The notes below the pieces were generated by a model. That model saw only the letters and a list, made by a program, of their open reading frames with translations, did not search any database and had not been told where the DNA came from. From G965216255 sp965216255 (GTDB lineage: Bacteria; Bacteroidota; Rhodothermia; Rhodothermales; Bin80), in NCBI GenBank assembly GCA_965216255.1, contig OZ244148.1, forward strand, positions 3,038,001-3,102,000: 64,000 bases of DNA. Reading direction: 5' to 3'. Positions 35,745-44,653 of the stretch are shown here, piece after piece. The position numbers and the translations under genes are program-made. Position 1 is the first letter of the stretch. Every line of letters begins with the position of its first letter.

Positions 35745-35918
35745 ATGAAAGAGTGTCCATCCTGTGCCCTGGAAGTATCCCGCAAGGCGGAAGACTGTCC
35801 CTATTGCGCCTACGAATTTCCCCGGCAGAAGAGCTCACGCTCGGTCGCGGCCATTGTTATGGCGTTGCTGCTTGTTTGGCCCGTTATTGAATTACTGAAA
35901 CTGCTCTTCCGCAAATGA
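35745..35918 (+). CDS. Zinc-ribbon small membrane protein (57 residues)
   Basis: A short gene with an ATG at 35745. The N-terminus is a zinc ribbon with two CxxC knuckles (ECPSCALE and DCPYCAYEF), followed by a basic stretch and one membrane helix (VAAIVMALLLVWPVIELL) and a short basic end. It is probably anchored with the ribbon in the cytoplasm. Its stop overlaps the start of the next gene (ATGA at 35915-35918), so the two are translationally coupled. The K+ channel two genes further on also ends in a zinc ribbon. I do not know its function. Confidence 0.72.
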   Translation: MKECPSCALEVSRKAEDCPYCAYEFPRQKSSRSVAAIVMALLLVWPVIELLKLLFRK

Positions 35919-37081
35919 CGCCAATTCCCACGCTGTTCGGAGGCCTTACCCTGGAGGCTTTCCTCCATGACTATTGGCGGAAGCGGCCGCTTCTGGTTCG
36001 CGGAGCCATGCCGGGACCTGTAATTCCCCTCAAGCCTCCGGACCTTCTTGATCTTGCCTGCCAGGAGGACATCTCGGCACGCCTCATTTTGGAAAAGGGC
36101 GGTGACTATCCGTGGGAAGTGCGGTTTGGCCCTTTTGAGCCGGAGGACTTCGAGGATCTTCCGGACAGCCACTGGACCATCCTTGTACAGGAAGTGGACC
36201 GGCACGTGCTGGCCGTAAACGATATCCTGGCGCACTTCAGGTTCGTCCCGAATTGGCGACTGGATGACGTGCAGGTCAGCTACGCGTCATTGCATGGCAG
36301 CGCAGGCCCGCATGTGGACAACTACGATGTATTTCTATTGCAGGGCCACGGGCGCCGTCGCTGGCAGATCAGCCATGACCCGGCGCCACTTGACGTTGAT
36401 TTTTTGCGTGATCTTGACATAGAAATACTGCCGGACTTCACCCCCGATGCGGAGTGGATACTGGCGCCGGGGGACATGCTGTACTTACCCCCCCGGTTTC
36501 CGCACTGGGGCGTAGCGCTGGGGCCATGTATGACCTACTCAATAGGGTTTCGTGCGCCGGACCACAAGAAGCTGGTACTGGGCTACTTGGAAGAGGTAGC
36601 AGAACGAGCCGATTCCAGGAGGTGGCTGAAAGACGGCGGATGCGATGCAAGCCAGGATCCAGGACGCATAGCGCCGGTTGTCCTGCAGCAGGTTCGTGCT
36701 ATCGTTAGAGACGCGGTGGAAGATGAAGCGGCCATTGAACGCTGGTTCGGCGGCTTTCTGACCGAGCCGCAGCGTGGATTCTATCCTGCGGCGCCGCATG
36801 GAGCGTGGACGCAAGATCGACTGCGAAAGGCCCTTACGCAGGGCGATTGCCTGCGCCGGAGCGCCGTTGCTTATCTTGCTTATACCGAGGGGAACACGGG
36901 CACTCGCCTGTATGCCTGCGGTTCGTGCTACGACCTCACGGAAGATCTGGCCGACGCCGCGCCGCTGATTACAGGTGCTGCCACGCTGGATGCCGCGGCC
37001 TTTGGTACAGGCCTCGACAATATGGCCCTCATGACCCTTCTCGCAGCGTTGGTAAACGATGGCTGCCTGATTGTTGTATAG
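35915..37081 (+). CDS. roxA: Ribosomal protein uL16 arginine hydroxylase-like cupin (JmjC family)
   Basis: A 388-residue 2-oxoglutarate/Fe(II) oxygenase of the YcfD/RoxA family, which hydroxylates an arginine of ribosomal protein uL16. The JmjC fold shows the N-terminal LEAFLHDYWRKRPLLVRGA, the iron ligands HVD in GPHVDNYDVFLLQGHGRRRW and the distal His in YLPPRFPHWGVAL. The C-terminal part (about 260-388) is the family's dimerisation and winged-helix region. The start overlaps the zinc-ribbon gene stop by four bases. Substrate assignment rests on family similarity only. The Nudix gene follows 12 bases later. Confidence 0.88.
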   Translation: MTPIPTLFGGLTLEAFLHDYWRKRPLLVRGAMPGPVIPLKPPDLLDLACQEDISARLILEKGGDYPWEVRFGPFEPEDFEDLPDSHWTILVQEVDRHVLAVNDILAHFRFVPNWRLDDVQVSYASLHGSAGPHVDNYDVFLLQGHGRRRWQISHDPAPLDVDFLRDLDIEILPDFTPDAEWILAPGDMLYLPPRFPHWGVALGPCMTYSIGFRAPDHKKLVLGYLEEVAERADSRRWLKDGGCDASQDPGRIAPVVLQQVRAIVRDAVEDEAAIERWFGGFLTEPQRGFYPAAPHGAWTQDRLRKALTQGDCLRRSAVAYLAYTEGNTGTRLYACGSCYDLTEDLADAAPLITGAATLDAAAFGTGLDNMALMTLLAALVNDGCLIVV

Positions 37082-37093
37082 CCGGGATCTGTC

Positions 37094-37678
37094 ATGGTCA
37101 GTAGCTGGGATCGACTGGAAAGCGAATCGTGCGGTCACTTTGCCATTTTCAGTGTGCGGCGTGACCGGAGCCGTTCGCCCCGATCGGGGTGCATTCATAA
37201 CTTCTACATCATTGAGGCTCCAGACTGGGTTAACATCGTTCCTGTAACGCCAGATGGCAGGCTAGTCTGCGTTCGGCAGTACCGGCATGGCGCGCGTGAA
37301 GTAGCGCTCGAGCTACCGGGAGGTTTGGTGGATACCGGTGAGACGGCCGCAGAGGCCGCACTCCGGGAAATGCGGGAGGAGACGGGCTATACGTCAGTGC
37401 AGGCCATTCCGATAGGTACCATGATTCCGAATTCGGCCATACACGAAAACCGATGCCATCTATTTGTGGCGCCGGGTGCGTTACCAGGCGGAGATCAGTG
37501 CCTGGATAGCGCAGAAGACATAGAAGTAGTGTTGCTTGATCCAGACGAAATACCGCGCCTAATTGCGAACGGCACCATCAATAATGGCATAATGGTCGCG
37601 GCCTTCCATTATTTTGCGCTGTATCGTCAAAGCCAGATGGCTCCGCATTCTGCCCCGCCAGCCCCCTTTTTTCCGTGA
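37094..37678 (+). CDS. Nudix hydrolase (ADP-ribose pyrophosphatase type)
   Basis: A 194-residue hydrolase of nucleoside diphosphate-linked compounds. The Nudix box is GGLVDTGETAAEAALREMREETGY in form (Gly, then Glu-x7-REMREETGY, around residues 75-98). The preceding QYRHGAREVALELPGG is typical of the ADP-ribose pyrophosphatase group. The C-terminus is proline-rich and may be disordered. The stop overlaps the K+ channel start by one base (TGATG at 37676-37680), so translation is probably coupled. Confidence 0.9.
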   Translation: MVSSWDRLESESCGHFAIFSVRRDRSRSPRSGCIHNFYIIEAPDWVNIVPVTPDGRLVCVRQYRHGAREVALELPGGLVDTGETAAEAALREMREETGYTSVQAIPIGTMIPNSAIHENRCHLFVAPGALPGGDQCLDSAEDIEVVLLDPDEIPRLIANGTINNGIMVAAFHYFALYRQSQMAPHSAPPAPFFP

Positions 37679-38532
37679 TGAATCCTTCTGACGGCTTGGA
37701 GGAGCGTCCCTTCGATTCCGAACGCCTTACTGGGCGGCGCCTGGCAATTCACAGATTCATTTTCGGTGCAGATACGCCGCAGGCCAAATTCTTCGATGAA
37801 GCCCTCATCGTTATCATTTTGGCAAGTGTCGGTACCGTCATGCTGGAGAGTGTGGATACCATCGGGAGCCGGTTCCATTTCTTCTTGATTCGCATAGAAT
37901 GGGGATTCACAGTCATTTTCACGGTCGAGTACGCGCTTCGGCTTATCTGCGTGGGACGCCCGCTTCTCTACGCCCGCAGTTTCTACGGGATCGTTGATCT
38001 ACTGGCCGTACTTCCGACGTACCTGGGACTGCTCCTGCCTGGTGCGCATGCGCTGCTGGCAATTCGACTGCTGCGCATTCTACGCGTATTCCGGATTCTG
38101 AAGCTCATGCAATTCCTCACGGAGGCCAATTACCTCATGGGGGCGCTGCGGGCCAGCCGCCGCAAGATCACGATCTTTATTGTCACCGTACTGGCGCTGG
38201 TAACCATTCTTGGTTCGCTGATCTACGTAATCGAAGGCGCAGAAAACGGATTTGACAATATTCCGCGGAGTGTATACTGGGCTATTGTCACGCTAACTAC
38301 GGTCGGGTACGGCGACATATACCCACTTACGCCCATGGGGCAGGTCTTGGCCGCTGTAATCATGATCATTGGTTACGGCATAATAGCCGTACCTACTGGT
38401 ATCGTCACGGCCGAGTTCGCGCGGTCACATAGTAGCAGCCAGAATGCCCGGATTCGGGTGTGCAGTCGATGCTCCGCCGATGCGCATAAAGCAGACGCAA
38501 GATTTTGTAGCCAGTGCGGAAATAAGTTGTAA
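37678..38532 (+). CDS. Voltage-gated potassium channel with C-terminal zinc ribbon
   Basis: A 284-residue six-helix ion channel. Helices S1-S3 span about 40-125; S4 carries spaced arginines (RLLRILRVFRILKL), the voltage sensor; the pore loop has TLTTVGYGDIYP, the K+ selectivity filter, followed by S6 (VLAAVIMIIGYGIIAVPTGI). The last 25 residues form a zinc ribbon (CSRCSADAHKADARFCSQCG). Such Kv-type channels set membrane potential in the inner membrane; the zinc ribbon may aid assembly or sensing. The ATG at 37678 overlaps the Nudix stop. It ends a four-gene coupled set starting at 35745. Confidence 0.93.
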   Translation: MNPSDGLEERPFDSERLTGRRLAIHRFIFGADTPQAKFFDEALIVIILASVGTVMLESVDTIGSRFHFFLIRIEWGFTVIFTVEYALRLICVGRPLLYARSFYGIVDLLAVLPTYLGLLLPGAHALLAIRLLRILRVFRILKLMQFLTEANYLMGALRASRRKITIFIVTVLALVTILGSLIYVIEGAENGFDNIPRSVYWAIVTLTTVGYGDIYPLTPMGQVLAAVIMIIGYGIIAVPTGIVTAEFARSHSSSQNARIRVCSRCSADAHKADARFCSQCGNKL

Positions 38533-38629
38533 GTGGTTGCTCCGGCGCATGCAGCGGAATCCCGCCGTGAATAATTGGGAAGCGGCACTGGAAGCATGAA
38601 GCGACACTGGCTTTCAGGCCCGGCCAACG

Positions 38630-38776
38630 GTGACAGTCCGGGATACACGCGCCGTTATCGTCGAAACTGCGGGTTCTGAAGCCGCGCGGCATGTATTCCT
38701 GCCAGCAGCGACTATGCGGATCGTTGAAAGGTTGGCCGGCAATGAGGCCATACGCGGGTTTGATTTCGCACGGTAG
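38630..38776 (+). CDS. Short coding-like frame, possibly a gene remnant
   Basis: From a GTG at 38630 the frame gives 48 residues with protein-like make-up (TVRDTRAVIVETAGSEAARH... to IRGFDFAR) and ends in TAG. No ATG start or domain is evident. It may be the tail of a gene cut off when mobile elements entered, or a chance frame. Confidence 0.22.
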   Translation: MTVRDTRAVIVETAGSEAARHVFLPAATMRIVERLAGNEAIRGFDFAR

Positions 38777-38892
38777 GAATCATCACCGCACAAGTAATGG
38801 GCCAACATGCAGCCGCGAGTGGCGTGGCTGGATAGGCAGAGGCCTACTGTACCCTGCATTTCTAACTCGTCTAATTCGTGTGAGCAAATAGG

Positions 38893-38919
38893 CCCTCCAG
38901 GTGCATTGGAGAGGGTTTT
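38893..38919 (+). terminator. Terminator-like hairpin after the K+ channel operon
   Basis: CCCTCCA pairs with TGGAGAGGG (one bulged base) around an eight-base loop and is followed by TTTT. It lies about 360 bases after the channel gene, so it may end that transcript or be unrelated. Confidence 0.35.
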
Positions 38920-38962
38920 GGGGGCAGTGTGACATTCTTGCTGCCATGTTATGACGGTGAGA

Positions 38963-38981
38963 TAGTGAGGATATCTCACTA
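38963..38981. repeat. Short perfect inverted repeat
   Basis: TAGTGAG and CTCACTA form a perfect 7-bp stem around a five-base loop (GATAT). It could be an operator or an old insertion junction. No T-tract follows, so it is not a simple terminator. Confidence 0.4.
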
Positions 38982-39007
38982 GCTATTCGTATTGACATCA
39001 CCTCCGT

Positions 39008-39029
39008 GTGCCCCAACCTTGAGGGGCAC
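39008..39029. repeat. GC-rich inverted repeat near the ISNCY element
   Basis: GTGCCCC and GGGGCAC form a perfect 7-bp stem around an eight-base loop (39015-39022). No run of T follows on either side. It lies about 300 bases beyond the transposase stop and may mark an element border or a transcription block. Confidence 0.4.
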
Positions 39030-39333
39030 CAAGCCACAGTCTAATCCGCCGTTGGGCGTCTTAAGTCGCAATGTGCCCGTCTAGAACAGCACAAGCTGGC
39101 AATTGTTGTAATTAGTGATTGACCGAATACTCTCTTTTTTCGGCCTCGAATGCACCGGCACGGTCGTTTTTTGAGTTCGTTGACGGTCCGCTTCGAGTGT
39201 TTCGGCCATGCTGGCGTCTCTTGCGTGCGCGCACGGACAGTTTGCGGCTCGAAGGGCGTTGTGTTCCTATCGGGAGGGCATACGTGTCCCTTGGGGCCTG
39301 CGATTGGGACCTTTCTGCGAGGTGGTAGCGGGC

Positions 39334-40767
39334 CTACGCCGCGCGTTTTCGCCGACGCTTTATTCGTGCCCGTTCCTGGGCGCGCACCAGGCAACCCAGC
39401 CGGTGCATGTTGACTGCCAGCACGGACAGGCTCACCATCAGCGCGAAGTTCTCCGGACTCTTCTCCCGCACCAGCGCACCGCCCCGAAGTCCGAAATTGG
39501 CCAGACACGACTCGACGGCCGGGTGCTGCCGCCGCGCTGCCTTGAACGCAGGCGCGCGCTCCCGCGCACGCTCCGCCAGAGAAAGCTTGCCCTTCTTCGG
39601 AAGCGCATTGAGCGCCAGCCGAGCATCCAATGCTTTTCGATTCTTCAAGCTGTGAAAGCCCCGGTCAAAACTGCACGCATTGAACTCTGGAAAAGCCGCC
39701 TGCACCGCATCAATGATCGGTACCGCCACCTCAACATCTGATGTGTCCCACAGGATGTGATAAGCCAAAATGAACCGGTGCTCATCTTCTACCAGTGCGA
39801 CCGGAAGGCCCAGCTCGGCCAGCACGCCCGCCTTGCCTTTGCTGATCCAACGCGTATGTGGCTTGTGGATGGAAAACACTTTCTGCGCATGTGGAATCAT
39901 CTCGCCCAAGAGGATGCGACGCCTTACTTGATCCACCAACAAGTCCACATAGCGCAAGTAATACGCGATATCCGCTCGCGCCGCCTCCGATTTCTCCACT
40001 GTGGCCAAGGCATTTAACAGCGTACGGGCACGTGCTGCAGTCTGTGTGCACTGGCGCAAGTACGCCTTCACTCCTTTCGGATTCTGCCGGTAGCGCGGGG
40101 CCGTCCGCACCCGGATGAAGGCCTGGTATATCTTCCGCGTGCGATCCGCATGCTTGCGCCAGCCCGGAAGAGCGAATGCCGCAGCCGAGCGTGCACTCAC
40201 ACGTATTAGACCACGAACCGCATCCCAGCACAGACCCACATCGGTGGGATAGTGCACATGCGTCTTAACCACCCTGGAATCGCAGCGACCGGCTAGCGCG
40301 GTCCCAGACTCTTTTCCAGCCACCTTGTGCCCCGTCCGCACTATCAATTGGGCCACCTTCCGGACCAGCTTCGGCGTCAAAAGCTGCACGTTGTCCACCA
40401 GCCGCTGTCTGCTGTACTTCACCGCGTCAAACCCGGCATCTCCGTGCCCCAAGAGCTCCCGCAGCAAGAGATCGTTGTTGGCCCGGTACAACAAAGCATC
40501 GTAGTCCAGATCCAGGCACTGCTTGACTATCGCAAACACGATGACGCGCCATAGATCCATGCCCGGTCGTCCGACATCTTTACGTTTACCCGGCTGAAAG
40601 TGCGCCTCCAGAATCGCGAACAAGGCCGTACGGGATTCCGCCGTGCAGTAGACGCACTGCAGACCCTTGAGCACCGCACTCATGTCGTCGCGCATTCTCG
40701 GGTCTATGGCAATCTCCTTGATCGGCGTACTGTCGAGTGCACGGCACTCTGGGACAATCTTGCGCAT
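39334..40767 (-). CDS. Transposase, ISNCY-type (intact)
   Basis: A 477-residue transposase with no visible lesion. Family signs are PGMDLWRVIVFAIVKQCLDLDYDALLYRANND in the N-terminal third (as HTH/dimer region), GRCDSRVVKTHVHYPTD with an early catalytic Asp, AVPIIDAVQAAFPEFNACSFDRGFHSLKNR with the second, and ARRQHPAVESCLANF with the catalytic Glu, then a basic tail. This matches the ISNCY (IS1202-like) group. The ATG is at 40767. I could not identify the terminal inverted repeats. It inserted beside the nested elements, not inside them. Confidence 0.85.
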   Translation of the reverse strand: MRKIVPECRALDSTPIKEIAIDPRMRDDMSAVLKGLQCVYCTAESRTALFAILEAHFQPGKRKDVGRPGMDLWRVIVFAIVKQCLDLDYDALLYRANNDLLLRELLGHGDAGFDAVKYSRQRLVDNVQLLTPKLVRKVAQLIVRTGHKVAGKESGTALAGRCDSRVVKTHVHYPTDVGLCWDAVRGLIRVSARSAAAFALPGWRKHADRTRKIYQAFIRVRTAPRYRQNPKGVKAYLRQCTQTAARARTLLNALATVEKSEAARADIAYYLRYVDLLVDQVRRRILLGEMIPHAQKVFSIHKPHTRWISKGKAGVLAELGLPVALVEDEHRFILAYHILWDTSDVEVAVPIIDAVQAAFPEFNACSFDRGFHSLKNRKALDARLALNALPKKGKLSLAERARERAPAFKAARRQHPAVESCLANFGLRGGALVREKSPENFALMVSLSVLAVNMHRLGCLVRAQERARIKRRRKRAA

Positions 40768-40917
40768 GGTTTCCCTGGCGAATGTGAGCTGTTTTGCGCT
40801 CTTAAACGCCCAAATCGGCTATACGTCCCTCAGATTCACCGCCAATTGCAAGATATAACTGATTGTTTATTGAAGATTTAAAGTATTTTCGTACAAGCAC
40901 TAATTAGGTAATAGCGT

Positions 40918-41596
40918 GTGTTACACGCACGATACACTCGTATCTACAAGACTACTCTTTATGCTCTGTTTGTCAAACCGTCGTCTCCGGCGCATCGGCA
41001 GTACGAAGCGCTGCGCGCGCACTTCGTTGATGGACGCCCCGTAGCTGAGGTAACCCAGCAATTCGGGCAAAAAAAAGGAACCGTTTATAATATGGTCGCA
41101 GCGTTGCGCAAGTCGGCGACCATCGACCACTTCAGATCACCCAGATCCGGCCCTAAACCCAAGCCCAAGACCCCTACGACCCAGCAACGAGATGCGCGGA
41201 TCCTGGAGCTGCGCACCAGGCAACACCTGAGCAATGCACAAATCCATGCCCGCCTCAAAAAGGAAAAACTGCGCGCAGGCATCAACACGATCGGATTGGT
41301 GATTCGGGAGGCAGGACTGCCAAGAATGAATCGTCGCTACTTTGGTCATGAACAGCGATTGATCCACGCCCCGCCTGCAGATCACCGCCAGTACAACACC
41401 GCGGACCACCAATTCCATACGAAGTTTGGCGGGCTGTTTCTTTTCGTCAAGGACCTGATAACCACGGATCTGGAGGCGATGGCAGCCCATATGCCCGGTT
41501 CGGAGCAACTACCTGCGGCGTGTGCTATCCGCTCCCTGCTTGCGCTCAAGCTGGGGGGTGGTTGGCGACATTTAGATATTACGGCGGCGACAAATA
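40918..41596 (+). pseudogene. Transposase-like gene, N-terminal part cut by IS21 insertion
   Basis: About 226 residues precede the IS21 left end. They begin (GTG at 40918) with a helix-turn-helix region (VAEVTQQFGQKKGTVYNMVAALR), a basic proline-rich linker (SPRSGPKPKPKTPTT), a second HTH-like region (LSNAQIHARLKKEKL) and the segment LFLFVKDLITTDLEAMAAHM...LPAACAIRSLLALKLGG, which resembles DDE transposases with an N-terminal HTH. The frame runs 113 bases into IS21 before stopping. The catalytic part is missing. Confidence 0.6.
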
Positions 41597-42579
41597 ACAA
41601 TAAAATGGGGCTTAAGGTGTTTCTGGGCGTGGATGGGCGAATTGTTCCAGCCGATCCGCGTCCGAGATGGTTACCGATGAGCAGTTCCTTCTTCTTTTCA
41701 AGTTGGTAGTGAAAAAGGATGTACCCATAACAGCGGCAGCGGCCAAGGCTGGCATGTGCCAGACTACAGCGCGCAAATATGTGCGTCTGGGCAAGGTGCC
41801 GAGCGATACAAAGAAGCCCCACACATGGCGCACGCGCAAGGATCCGTTCGCGGAGGTGTGGGATGAAACCAGGGCATTCCTGGAAGCCAATCCCGGCCTC
41901 AAGGTGAAGGCGCTCTTTGGCGAGTTGCAGCGCAGGCATCCGGGCAGGTTCCAGCAGGGCCAGTTGCGTACGCTGCAGCGGCGTGTAAAGCAGTGGAAGG
42001 CCATGGAGGGGCCTCCGAAGGAAGTCTAATTCGATCAGGAGTATGCCCCCGGGGAGCGTGCGCAGTCCGACTTCAGGTGCCTCAACAAACTGGGGGTAAC
42101 GATGAAGGGGGAGCCATTTGCGCATCTGTTGTATCGCTTTGTGCTGGCATATTCCAACTGGGAGGCCGACACGGTCTGCAGGTCGGAGAGCTTCGAGGCG
42201 CTCTCGGAAGGCCTGCAGCATGCGCTCGTGCGCTGTGCAGGCGTGCCCCGGCTGCACGCTTCGATAAGCTGCGCGGTACGCAACCTGAAGCGCAAGAGCG
42301 ATGAAAACTTCACCGAACGCTATCAGGCACTGCTGCGCCATTACGGGATGGACTCTCAGCATACGCAGCCGGCGAGTCCACATGAGAACGGGAAGATTGA
42401 ACAGCGGCACCACCGTCTGAAGCGGGTCACAAAGAATGAGCTCATCCTTCGTGGCACGGCCGATCGACGATTGGCCAGAATACTTCGAGAATCAGCAGGC
42501 CTACGAGGCCTTTCTCGAGAAGCTGTCTGGGCAGCTGAATGCGGAGCGCCAGGAGCGCTTCAAAGAGGAGCAGACCTTC

Positions 42580-42588
42580 CTGGGGCCC
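42580..42588 (+). repeat. Target-site duplication, left copy (IS256)
   Basis: CTGGGGCCC is repeated at 44003-44011, directly flanking the IS256-family element. One copy restores the istA reading frame across the site. Confidence 0.9.
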
Positions 42589-44002
42589 GAGAAACTGTCA
42601 TATCTTGGGTCTGTAGAATGCCGCGGCATGGAATTGGGGAATTAGAATTAGGCGGCTTGTTTGTCTACTTCTACGCTGTACTCGTGTGGGGTTGTTTCCA
42701 ACACAAGGATGAGCAGCTGCGATCCAGTCAGCCTCCGCCAGCGTTTCTGCGCTTCCCGGGTCAGCTTGTAAACCATCATCAGTGTCGCCTCCCGGCTGCC
42801 GCATCCCTTGGTTTGCCGTGTACGTTTCCCTGCGCTCGCAAACGTGGACTCAATGGGATTCGAAGTCCGAAGGTGAACCCAGTGTTCGGGCGGGAACTGG
42901 TAGAAGCTCAAGAGCTCCTCTTGATCCTTGCGCAGACAGGTGAGCGCCTTCTCGTAGGCGCCTCCGAAGAGATTCTCGAAGGTATCGAGTGCCTTCATGG
43001 CATCCTTCCTGGACGGTGCCGTATAGATGCCACGGAGCCTCTCTTTCGCAGCCCCCTGCAGCTTCTTGGGCAGCTTACCCGGCACGTTGGCCGTCTTGTG
43101 CACCCAGCATCGCTGTTGTAGCGTGGAGGGGTATACTTCATCCAGCGCAGCCCAGAAGCCCAGGCCTCCGTCTGCTGTGGCCGCCTTAGGCGCTACGTCC
43201 AAGCCTCGTTGTCCAGCAATAGCTCCTTCCAGGACAGCCTGCTTTCCCGCTCTGCGTCCAGAAGTCCTACGAGCTCTTTTCTTCCATCGGGTGTAACTCC
43301 AATAATAACAAGCATACACGGGCGCTCGTTTCCCATGCGGACATTGAAGTATAACCCGTCAGCCCAGAGGTAAACATACCGTTTGCCCGCGGGGTCCCGC
43401 TTGTTCCATTGCCGGTATTCCTCTAGCCAGGCCCCCTTGAGTCGGCTGATCGACGATGGCGATAGGTTGCCAGCTTGCGGCCCAAGTATGGCCTCCAGGG
43501 CCAGAGCAAAGTCGTTGGTCGAAACTCCCCGCAGGTACAAGGCCGGAATGAGTGCATCAGCCGATCTTCGATCGGCCAACGACGGACTGCGGCGCATATA
43601 GCGCGGCAGTATGGCGCTGGTGAAGGTATGCCCTGTTCGAGGATCACGGACATGGGGTCGCTGGATCGCTAGCGGGCCCGCACCCGTGAGGATTTCTCTC
43701 TGCGGATGGTGGCCATTGCGTTTGACGACTCGGTGGCCGTGCTCATTCCGCAGGTGTGCATGGGCCTTCACGTAGTCATCGGCTTGCCGCTCGAGCGCTG
43801 CCTGAAGCATGCGCCGGGCAGAGCTGCGCACCAAGTCATCCAGGGTGCTGAGTGCCTCCTCACGGGTAAGGAGTGAGTGTACGTTGGATTCTGTTGGGTC
43901 TGTCATACGATGTAGTCCGGATATGCCCGTTTAGGGCGATTGATGGGTACTCCACAAAGATACGCCGCGGCATTCTACAGACCCAAAATATGACAGTTTC
44001 TC
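42589..44002 (-). mobile_element. IS256-family element (1,414 bp)
   Basis: Terminal inverted repeats are exceptionally clear. The first 39 bases at 42589-42627 and the last 39 at 44002-43964 (minus strand) agree at 38 positions; both start GAGAAACTGTCATAT and end AGAATGCCGCGGC. A 9-bp duplication CTGGGGCCC flanks them. Size, target duplication and transposase type all fit IS256. The near-identical ends suggest a recent insertion, although its transposase gene is frameshifted. Confidence 0.92.
42648..43906 (-). pseudogene. IS256-family (mutator-type) transposase, frameshifted
   Basis: The N-terminal frame (43906-43193) has the IS256 start, QPHVRDPRTG-like segment (RPHVRDPRTGHTF), RYMRRSPSLADRRS and the first catalytic region YVYLWADGLYFNVRM. 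The frame is lost near 43210 after SWKELLLD and picks up one base out in QRGLDVAPKAATADGGLGFWAAL (second Asp), with HKTANVPGKLPKKLQ and the Glu region RTSNPIESTFASAGKRTRQTKGC to 42648. A single frameshift would have to be repaired to make a normal transposase of about 410 residues. Programmed frameshifting is not usual in this family. Confidence 0.85.
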
Positions 44003-44011
44003 CTGGGGCCC
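44003..44011 (+). repeat. Target-site duplication, right copy (IS256)
   Basis: CTGGGGCCC, the second copy of the 9-bp direct repeat made on insertion of the IS256-family element. Confidence 0.9.
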
Positions 44012-44653
44012 CTGCCAAAGCGGCGCCTGGAGAGCTACAAACGCTACCGCGTGCGGGTATCCAGGGGCAGCACGATACGCGTGAGAAAGAACAGCTACTC
44101 GGTGCAAAGCCAGCTTATCGGTGAGTGTGTCGACGTACGCGTCTTTGGCGAATGGGTCGAGGTGTGGTATGGGCAGCGCCTTATGGAGCGTATGCCGCGG
44201 CTCTTCGGCGAGAGCAAGTACCGGATCGAGTAGCGTCACGTGATCGACTCGCTGGTGCTGGGTCCGGGAGCGTTTGCCCACTACCGGTACCGGTCGGATC
44301 TCTTTGCCACGCACCGGTTCCGGATGGCCTATGACGTGCTGCGGCGCACGCATAAGGAGTCTCACCGGGCAGACAAGGCCTATCTGCGCGTCCTGCATTT
44401 GGCGGCCAGGGAGAGCGAATCGGGCGTGGATGCGGCCCTCAGCGTCTTGCTTCAGCGCAGGGAGGCCATTACGGAGCAGGCTGTACGAGAATGGAGACAC
44501 CGGTGCAGGCTCCGGCTCTTTGTGTAGCCGCTCCTGTGGTGGATCTGCGCTGTTATGATGGCCTTCTGGAGCAGGCCACGATGGCTGCTCTTTCGGTGGA
44601 GGCGGCGCCATGAAGACGCCGCGACAGCGGATCTGGAGCGGGCTGTACACACG

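Larger units (their letters stand above)
38533..39333. other. Gene-poor border of the accessory island
   Basis: About 800 bases with no complete gene. It holds a short coding-like frame (38630-38776), a terminator-like hairpin (38893-38919), a 7-bp stem at 38963-38981 and another 7-bp stem at 39008-39029. The downstream end of the ISNCY-type element lies somewhere in 39040-39333, but I could not identify its terminal repeat. Confidence 0.45.
41667..44527 (+). pseudogene. istA: IstA transposase (IS21 family), broken and split
   Basis: The N-terminal HTH part (41667-42029; VPITAAAAKAGMCQTTARKYV) is followed by an in-frame TAA at 42027-42029, then PGERAQSDFRCLNKLGVTMKGEPF...YSNWEADTVCRSESF continues in frame. 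The catalytic H-x-DN region reads HASISCAV, so an active-site Asp is lost. A frameshift near 42440 leads to DDWPEYFENQQAYEAFLEKL and the gene is cut at 42588 by IS256. It resumes at 44003 with LPKRRLESYKRYRVRVSRGS, passes an in-frame TAG near 44232, and ends in the usual FAHYRYRSDLF region. At least four lesions are visible. Confidence 0.78.

Noticed and set aside
39041..39508. 155-codon minus-strand frame overlapping the ISNCY transposase gene
   Set aside because: It overlaps the end of a clear transposase gene in another frame and encodes low-complexity Arg/Pro/Gly sequence.
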